Assembly (NCBI RefSeq): GCF_006575665.1
Contig: NZ_CP041253.1
Coordinates: forward strand, 5,273,501 to 5,337,500
From: Echinicola soli
GTDB lineage: Bacteria > Bacteroidota > Bacteroidia > Cytophagales > Cyclobacteriaceae
Direction: 5' to 3'
Length of the DNA stretch: 64,000 nt
How positions within the stretch are numbered: the first letter of the stretch is position 1; each line of letters opens with the position of its first letter. Under the pieces are notes generated by a model, which was given only the letters and a program-made list of their open reading frames with translations, was not told where the DNA came from and ran no database searches. Position numbers and translations under genes: made by a program. Of this stretch, positions 58,944 through 64,000 are shown piece by piece.

Positions 58944-60494
58944 TCAGTGGGCCGTTGAACTCCCGGCTAATATTTTATGTAATTCGCTTCTCATCTCCCT
59001 GACTTTACCAGGATACTGCTCGGCAAGATTATTGCTTTCCGAAGGATCGTCTCGAAGATTATAAAGTTCGTAATAAGTGTCCCCGTTTTTTCCAGGAACC
59101 TCAATGATTTTCCATTGCCTGTCCCTCAATCCATAAGCCTTACCACTGGATTGCACTACAATGGAAGTCCTTTTGTTTTCATTTTCACCTTGAAGCACGG
59201 ACAGAAGGTTGAACCCGTCTGTTGTTGATCCGTTTTCGAGTTCATAGCCTGCTACTGGTGCCAGTGTAGCCATGACATCATTGAGTCCTAATAACTGATC
59301 GCTTTTTCCACCGGCAGGAAAATGACCCGGCCAACGGGCGATGAACGGCGTCCGGACCCCTCCCTCCCAGGCCGTGCTCTTTACTCCTCTCAGCGTTCCG
59401 TTAGGATGGTGCACCGAAAGATCCCCAGGCGCACCGTACCTGTTCAGGCTATCCCGGAAATGACCCGGAAGCCGGTTGGTAGCACTGGATGCGTCCATGT
59501 CCCTGGAGGTGGTAAGAAACTGGGAACCGTTGTCACTTGCAAAAAGCACAATGGTGTTTTCCGTTAGTTGTAGACTGTCCAGCACCTGCAAAATGCTTCC
59601 CACATAGTGATCCAGTTCACTTACATAATCTCCGTATGCCCCGCCTTCGGTTGTTCCCAAAAAATCCTTGCTCACCGCAAGCGGTACATGCGGCACATAG
59701 GGAGCATAATAAAGAAAAAAAGGTGCTTGCTGATCTACAGCTCGGTCTTTTAAAAATTCGAGTGTGGCCCCGGTGATCATCGGAAGATAGCTATCCATGG
59801 GGATCATATTGATCTGGTCGCTGCCCGGAGCCTGCTCCACAGTATAGAAGTCATGCTCAAGAGCGCCAATCACCTGCTTGTCTTTCAATACCCATCCCTC
59901 CGATGCACAACTAAAACCTAGCCATTGGTCGAAACCGTGGTCCAGCGGACCGTCATAAACCGGTTGGGCAAAATCCAGGTTTGCCCCATTGTCTTTGGCA
60001 TAAAACTTCCCATGGCCTGCAGGTTGCTCCCCGTCGATAGTGGGAAAAGAAGTCCCCAAATGCCATTTCCCAAAACCGGCCGTTTCATAGCCTGCTTCTT
60101 TGAACATCTGGGGTAAAGTAAGTTGGTCCGGTGCTATCATCGAACGTTCATAATTCTTCATCACCCCGGATTTGTTCCAGCTTCTCCAGGGATAGGTTCC
60201 CGTCATCAGCGCATAGCGCGAAGGAGAACAGACCGCCACAGGACAATACGCTTCTGTCAACATGATTCCCTCTGATGCCAGTTGATCGATATGGGGTGTA
60301 GGAACCTTCGAATGCCGGTTATAGGCACCCACATCTCCGTAGCCCAAGTCATCTGCAAGAATGACGATTACATTGGGTCTAGAGAATTTATCCCGGGAAG
60401 CAGAGCCGCAGGCTACGACCAAAAGTGCCCCAAGCATTCCCAAAGCCCATGTCACTGGAGAGCATGGTGCGAATTTCAATACGGTAAACCTCAT
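58944..60494 (-). CDS. Sulfatase 1, lipoprotein (type I, S1 family)
   Basis: A 516-aa sulfatase. The leader MRFTVLKFAPCSPVTWALGMLGALLVVACGS has a lipobox (LLVVAC), so it is probably anchored in the outer or inner membrane. Metal-binding ILADDLGYGDVGAY (Asp-Asp) precedes the formylglycine motif VCSPSRYALMTGTYPWR (C-x-P-S-R, the Cys to be oxidised). The substrate-binding Lys/His appear in GKWHLG, and VLFASDNGSQ carries the metal-binding Asp-Asn. Expected to remove sulfate esters from a polysaccharide. An anaerobic-type or FGE maturase must be encoded elsewhere. A start at 60533 would add 13 residues before the signal. Confidence 0.94.
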   Translation of the reverse strand: MRFTVLKFAPCSPVTWALGMLGALLVVACGSASRDKFSRPNVIVILADDLGYGDVGAYNRHSKVPTPHIDQLASEGIMLTEAYCPVAVCSPSRYALMTGTYPWRSWNKSGVMKNYERSMIAPDQLTLPQMFKEAGYETAGFGKWHLGTSFPTIDGEQPAGHGKFYAKDNGANLDFAQPVYDGPLDHGFDQWLGFSCASEGWVLKDKQVIGALEHDFYTVEQAPGSDQINMIPMDSYLPMITGATLEFLKDRAVDQQAPFFLYYAPYVPHVPLAVSKDFLGTTEGGAYGDYVSELDHYVGSILQVLDSLQLTENTIVLFASDNGSQFLTTSRDMDASSATNRLPGHFRDSLNRYGAPGDLSVHHPNGTLRGVKSTAWEGGVRTPFIARWPGHFPAGGKSDQLLGLNDVMATLAPVAGYELENGSTTDGFNLLSVLQGENENKRTSIVVQSSGKAYGLRDRQWKIIEVPGKNGDTYYELYNLRDDPSESNNLAEQYPGKVREMRSELHKILAGSSTAH

Positions 60495-60536
60495 ATTTCT
60501 GATTTTAAACTCATTTAACTTTTTCTCTATCACTTA

Positions 60537-62021
60537 TTAAAATCCCCCTTTTTTGTTCGACAGGTCTGCACCTTCTTTTTCTCCCGGCATCTGCCCGCGT
60601 TTCCCGAAATTCTCTTTGATCCTGTTACCTGTATCCCGGGTATACCAATCTTTGGTAAGTTGCTCAGGAACACTGTCCCCGGTTTCTTCCATCCATTCCA
60701 TTAGTACCTCCCTCAGTTCATCGCGGGTATCCAGGATTTGCGTTTTCCTGAGGGGATCATGTAAGACATTGACCACCTGTCGTGGATCATCCTTTACCAT
60801 AAAAAGTTCTTCGGCAGGACGCGGGACCATAAAAACATCCGATTGGGCAGCCGTCAGGCTACCTGCTTTGTTTGCCCTTACCAGGGATCTGAAGGAAGGA
60901 CTGTTGATCGCATCAGCAGGTCCCTGATTGGGCAATTCCGGGCGGAAATTGATAATATAAAGATAATCAGCTGTCCGCACCATCCGCTCATGGGCTTCAT
61001 GGTCGTGCCAGTTGTGCTCGGCAAAAGCATAATTCCTAAAATCCTTCTGCGGATCGTTCAATATCGCTTTAAAGCTTCTCCCCTGGAAAGATCCGGGTGC
61101 CTTGATACCGCAGATGTCCAAAATGGTCGGTGCGATGTCAATGCTGCTGATTAAACTATTGGATTCGCTATTACTTGAAATCCCTTCGGGCCAATGGACA
61201 ATCAACGGGGTCTTGATTCCCGAATCATATACCCTGGTCTTATCCCTTGGAAAAGGTCTTCCGTTATCAGCCATCACAATGATGACGGTATTGTCATAGA
61301 CTTGTTGTTTTTTCAATTCCCTGACAACTTCGCCAATGTAAAAGTCAAATCGCTTGATTTCATCATAATATTGGCGCAGGTCTATCCTCGTACTGTCATC
61401 ATCAACAAGTGTTTTCGGCACTTCGATTTCTTCGGAATCGTGGGTATTGGAGAATTTATTTTCTCCCCATACTCTATGGGCATCCAACGCTGCAAACCAA
61501 AAGAAAAACGGTTTATCCTTATCTCTTTCCTTTAGGGAGGGAATCCACTTTGCTTCACCTCCGTCACCGATCTCCTGGTGTTTTGTATAAATCCGGTCAA
61601 ATCCCCGCTTTAACAACTTCCCCATATGCCATTTTCCGGCCTGCCCAGTATAATATCCTTGCGCTTTAAGTCTGGAAGCAATGGATTCAAAATCGACTTC
61701 CGGCTGGGTATGCAATTCTGCCGCTCCTGTATTATGGGGATACCTGCCTGTGATAATACTTATCCTGCTTGGGCTACAGGAGCTGGCCGTTAAAATAGCA
61801 TGGTTGAATTTTATCCCATGCTTTGCCAAGTTGTCAATGTTCGGCGTCTGAACAAAAGGGTTCCCATAAGCCCCCAGGTCATCGGCACTTACATCATCTG
61901 CTATAATAAGCACTACATTTGGAGGAACGGTTGTTCCTCCTTGTCCCAGTATATTTCCACTATACATGCAGATCAGAAAATAAAGAAACGGCCGGATTTT
62001 AAAACCTATTTTTTTCATCAT
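60537..62021 (-). CDS. Sulfatase 2, SGSH-like (type I, S1 family)
   Basis: A secreted 494-aa sulfatase: MMKKIGFKIRPFLYFLICMYSGNILGQGG is the signal peptide. The active site is complete: LIIADDVSADDLGAYGN, formylglycine motif SCSPSRISIITGRYPHNTGA, GKWHMGK and VIVMADNGRPFPRDK. The compact order and the short C-terminal subdomain resemble N-sulfoglucosamine sulfohydrolase-type enzymes, but the specific linkage is not readable from sequence. I use the ATG pair at 62021/62018 as the start. It lies 36 bp after sulfatase 3 and 3 bp upstream of the sulfatase 1 frame, indicating a tight operon. Confidence 0.94.
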   Translation of the reverse strand: MMKKIGFKIRPFLYFLICMYSGNILGQGGTTVPPNVVLIIADDVSADDLGAYGNPFVQTPNIDNLAKHGIKFNHAILTASSCSPSRISIITGRYPHNTGAAELHTQPEVDFESIASRLKAQGYYTGQAGKWHMGKLLKRGFDRIYTKHQEIGDGGEAKWIPSLKERDKDKPFFFWFAALDAHRVWGENKFSNTHDSEEIEVPKTLVDDDSTRIDLRQYYDEIKRFDFYIGEVVRELKKQQVYDNTVIIVMADNGRPFPRDKTRVYDSGIKTPLIVHWPEGISSNSESNSLISSIDIAPTILDICGIKAPGSFQGRSFKAILNDPQKDFRNYAFAEHNWHDHEAHERMVRTADYLYIINFRPELPNQGPADAINSPSFRSLVRANKAGSLTAAQSDVFMVPRPAEELFMVKDDPRQVVNVLHDPLRKTQILDTRDELREVLMEWMEETGDSVPEQLTKDWYTRDTGNRIKENFGKRGQMPGEKEGADLSNKKGGF

Positions 62022-62075
62022 TATATTTTTTAGCATCAAACTACCGGGAGACCCAAATAGTACAATGTTCTCCCT

Positions 62076-63707
62076 CTATTTCCCCTTCTCGCCTGACAGG
62101 TGATCAAGGTATTTTTTTAGATATTCTTCCTGAATTTCATCCGAATCTCCATATTTCGCTCGCAGGGCATCCAGCTTTCGGTGCAGTTCTGCTTTTATGT
62201 CTGCGTATTCGGGGTCATCATATATATTTTTCATTTCATCGGGATCCTCCTTGAGGTCATACATTTCCCATTCGTCTATATCGTAGTAAAAATGTATGAG
62301 CTTATACCGCTCGGTAGAAATCCCATAATGCCGCTTCACCATATGTACTGACGGATATTGGTAGTAGGTATAATAAACAGCATCTCGCCATTGTTCCGAT
62401 TTTCCGGCCACAAAATCCCGGAACGACAGTCCCTGCATTTCGACAGGAACAGGCACTTTGGCATAATCCAACAGTGTCGGGGCCAAATCCAGGTTCTGCA
62501 CCAATTCGTCAATAACGGTTCCTGGCTTTATTTCCTTTGGATAGCGCACCAATAGAGGTGTACGCAGGGACTCCTCATACATAAAGCGCTTATCAAACCA
62601 GCCGTGTTCCCCTAAATAAAATCCCTGGTCGGATGTATAGATCACAAGGGTATTCTCTGCCAGATCATTTTCATCCAGATAATCCAACAACTCCCCCACA
62701 CCATCGTCCACAGATCTAATGGTGCGTAAATAATCCCTCATGTACCTGTTGAATTTCCACAGCGCAACTTCCCTTTCCCAAGTTTCGACATCCTGGAAGA
62801 TTTTCTTTTCCATAAAGTACTTTTCGATAAAGGCCTTGTTCTTGGGGCCATAAGCTGCTTCCAATTGGGCCCTTTGTCTTTCATTGAGCCGGTTGAGAGC
62901 CTTTCTATAGGTGGTTTCATTTCCATAAGGATCTGTCAAAAACTTAAAATCATGCCCCCATCTGGCATCACGGGCTATTTCCATTTCCTGTGTTTTGGCA
63001 GCAGTACCCCGTCCTTGATATCCAGTTTCGGGATCAAAGAAATTTGACGGGGGAATAAAATCCACCCCATCGTATAAATTCAGGTATTCCGGCGCCGGCA
63101 ACCAATTGCGATGCGGTGCCTTTTGATTGTAGACAAGCAGAAAAGGCTTTTCCTTATCGCGATCTTCTTTTAACCACTTAAGGGCATGTTCTGTAGTAAT
63201 GTCGGTCACATAACCATCAAATCGCCTCATCTCACCATTGACGATAAAATCCGGATTATAATAATGTCCCTGTCCAGGGAGTACCATGGAATAATCAAAC
63301 CCTTGGGGTAGGCCATTTATATGGATTTTACCTATCATGGCGGTAGCATAGCCTGCTTTTTGCAGGGCTTTTGGAAAGCTCTCCTGATCCCAGTCAAAGG
63401 GTTGGATATTATCCACTTTACCATTGATAAAACTGTGTTTGCCCGTAAGTATGACCGCTCGGCTCGGGGCGCAAATAGAGTTGGTTACCATGGACCTGGT
63501 AAACAATGCTCCCTGCTCTGCCAGTTTATCAATGTTGGGAGTTTTGTTTAGACCATGGCCATAAGCACTAATTGCCTTATGAGCATGGTCATCACTCACC
63601 ATCAAAATGATGTTTGGTCTTTTTGTTTCTTCCTGGCACATCGCCTGAAATGACAGTTCAAACACCATGAAAAGTAAAAACAAGAATAAGCCTACTGATC
63701 TCATCAT
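62076..63707 (-). CDS. Sulfatase 3 (type I, S1 family)
   Basis: A secreted 543-aa sulfatase; signal peptide MMRSVGLFLFLLFMVFELSFQAMCQ. Motifs: ILMVSDDHAHKAISAYGHG (metal Asp pair), formylglycine motif SICAPSRAVILTGKHSFING (C-A-P-S-R), MIGKIHINGLPQGFDY and VIYTSDQGFYLGEHGWFDKRFMYEE. The GKIHxxG and 'YTSDQGFYLGEHGWFDKR' boxes are typical of the N-acetylglucosamine-6-sulfatase / S1_11-like group (inference). It stands 116 bp downstream of the esterase gene. The three sulfatases have different active-site neighbourhoods, so they probably remove sulfate from different positions of one glycan. Confidence 0.94.
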   Translation of the reverse strand: MMRSVGLFLFLLFMVFELSFQAMCQEETKRPNIILMVSDDHAHKAISAYGHGLNKTPNIDKLAEQGALFTRSMVTNSICAPSRAVILTGKHSFINGKVDNIQPFDWDQESFPKALQKAGYATAMIGKIHINGLPQGFDYSMVLPGQGHYYNPDFIVNGEMRRFDGYVTDITTEHALKWLKEDRDKEKPFLLVYNQKAPHRNWLPAPEYLNLYDGVDFIPPSNFFDPETGYQGRGTAAKTQEMEIARDARWGHDFKFLTDPYGNETTYRKALNRLNERQRAQLEAAYGPKNKAFIEKYFMEKKIFQDVETWEREVALWKFNRYMRDYLRTIRSVDDGVGELLDYLDENDLAENTLVIYTSDQGFYLGEHGWFDKRFMYEESLRTPLLVRYPKEIKPGTVIDELVQNLDLAPTLLDYAKVPVPVEMQGLSFRDFVAGKSEQWRDAVYYTYYQYPSVHMVKRHYGISTERYKLIHFYYDIDEWEMYDLKEDPDEMKNIYDDPEYADIKAELHRKLDALRAKYGDSDEIQEEYLKKYLDHLSGEKGK

Positions 63708-63823
63708 TAACTGTTTAATATTTAATGCTAATGTTTACGCATTTATAATTTTCCATCGCACCTCCTCAAATCATATAGACCGTCCGGAACAGTCTTTTGA
63801 TAGTTATTCCATTCCAATTTCCA

Positions 63824-64000
63824 TTACTTCGTTATATACCCCAGGGAAACAAGAAATTCCGCTGCCTTCGTTATTGTTTTGTCATAATATTCCCGGTACT
63901 TAAAATTGAAAAAGCCATGTGGCTGTCCTTCATACAGGTATAAATCACAGCGGCTCCCAATTCTCTCCATTACTTTTTTATAATACTGTGCCGTTTCCAC
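63824..64000 (-). CDS. Alpha/beta-hydrolase esterase, C-terminal part (truncated by window edge)
   Basis: Only the last 58 codons are in the window; the gene continues past 64000. The visible end reads VETAQYYKKVMERIGSRCDL, then YLYEGQPHGFFNFKYREYYD and KTITKAAEFLVSLGYITK. GQPHGFFN carries the catalytic His of carbohydrate esterase / acetyl-xylan-esterase-like alpha/beta-hydrolases, where the usual spacing to the C-terminus is 25-30 residues, as here. It probably removes acetyl groups or other acyl esters from the same polysaccharide attacked by the sulfatases downstream. It is likely the first visible gene of that operon. Confidence 0.8.
   Translation of the reverse strand: METAQYYKKVMERIGSRCDLYLYEGQPHGFFNFKYREYYDKTITKAAEFLVSLGYITK

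Overview
The window looks like a chromosomal segment of a marine or environmental Bacteroidota, most likely a Cytophagales/Cyclobacteriaceae member (an Echinicola-like genome is my inference, not a database result). The reasons are an UpxY-type NusG paralogue next to an exopolysaccharide locus, a SusD-family lipoprotein, DUF2911, a Bacteroidota-type AraC regulator, sulfatase/FAD-oxidoreductase catabolic genes, and promoters of the TTTG / TAnnTTTG type with few strong Shine-Dalgarno sequences.

Layout. 1-376: non-coding, with degenerate repeats. 377-9337 (minus strand): an exopolysaccharide precursor/export block transcribed right to left (MenD-like ThDP enzyme, Wzx-type flippase, SDR, UDP-glucose dehydrogenase, UDP-sugar epimerase, mannose-1-P guanylyltransferase, CysQ). 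A divergent UpxY-type antiterminator gene (10040) lies across a 700-bp leader. 10857-13665: penicillin-acylase-family hydrolase with a coupled small membrane protein. 13867-15851: DUF2911 lipoprotein and a membrane-anchored EEP-family phosphodiesterase. 16165-20511: an unusual FAS1/SusD fusion lipoprotein divergent from a PAS-LuxR regulator, with an intact IS4-family element inserted between them. 20643-23834: two unknown genes and an M1 aminopeptidase. 24779-31307: a tetR-tolC-adaptor-RND efflux operon with a clear operator/promoter. 31827-35513: purL. 35669: tRNA-Gln(UUG), followed by a 2.4-kb AT-rich element bounded by direct repeats and carrying a DUF6922-like gene plus an AbiEi/AbiEii type IV toxin-antitoxin pair. 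38258-45880: a MacAB-like ABC exporter divergent from an NtrC-type regulator and its histidine kinase. 46114-49533: fatty acid desaturase, small unknown proteins, cupin. 49929-54713: a GH130-family protein convergent with two GT4 glycosyltransferases, one fused to an all-alpha domain. 55207-56831: two tiny proteins and an AraC regulator. 57190-64000: a polysaccharide-utilisation segment (FAD-dependent oxidoreductase, three sulfatases, the end of an esterase).

How the parts fit. The left block makes activated sugars (GDP-mannose, UDP-GlcA, a 4-epimerised UDP-sugar) and exports a lipid-linked glycan. CysQ at its end hints that the glycan is sulfated. The right end degrades sulfated polysaccharide. 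No SusC/TonB receptor and no glycosyltransferase of the exopolysaccharide locus lie inside the window.

Most noteworthy: (i) the AbiE element in the 3' end of tRNA-Gln with att-like repeats and a palindromic operator candidate; (ii) a family of about 200-bp terminal-inverted-repeat (MITE-like) elements, two full and three partial or diverged copies; (iii) the FAS1-SusD fusion with an IS in its divergent promoter, whose target duplication allows the old junction to be reconstructed; (iv) the MenD-like/SDR pair inside the exopolysaccharide operon; (v) the GH130/GT4/GT4-toroid cluster.
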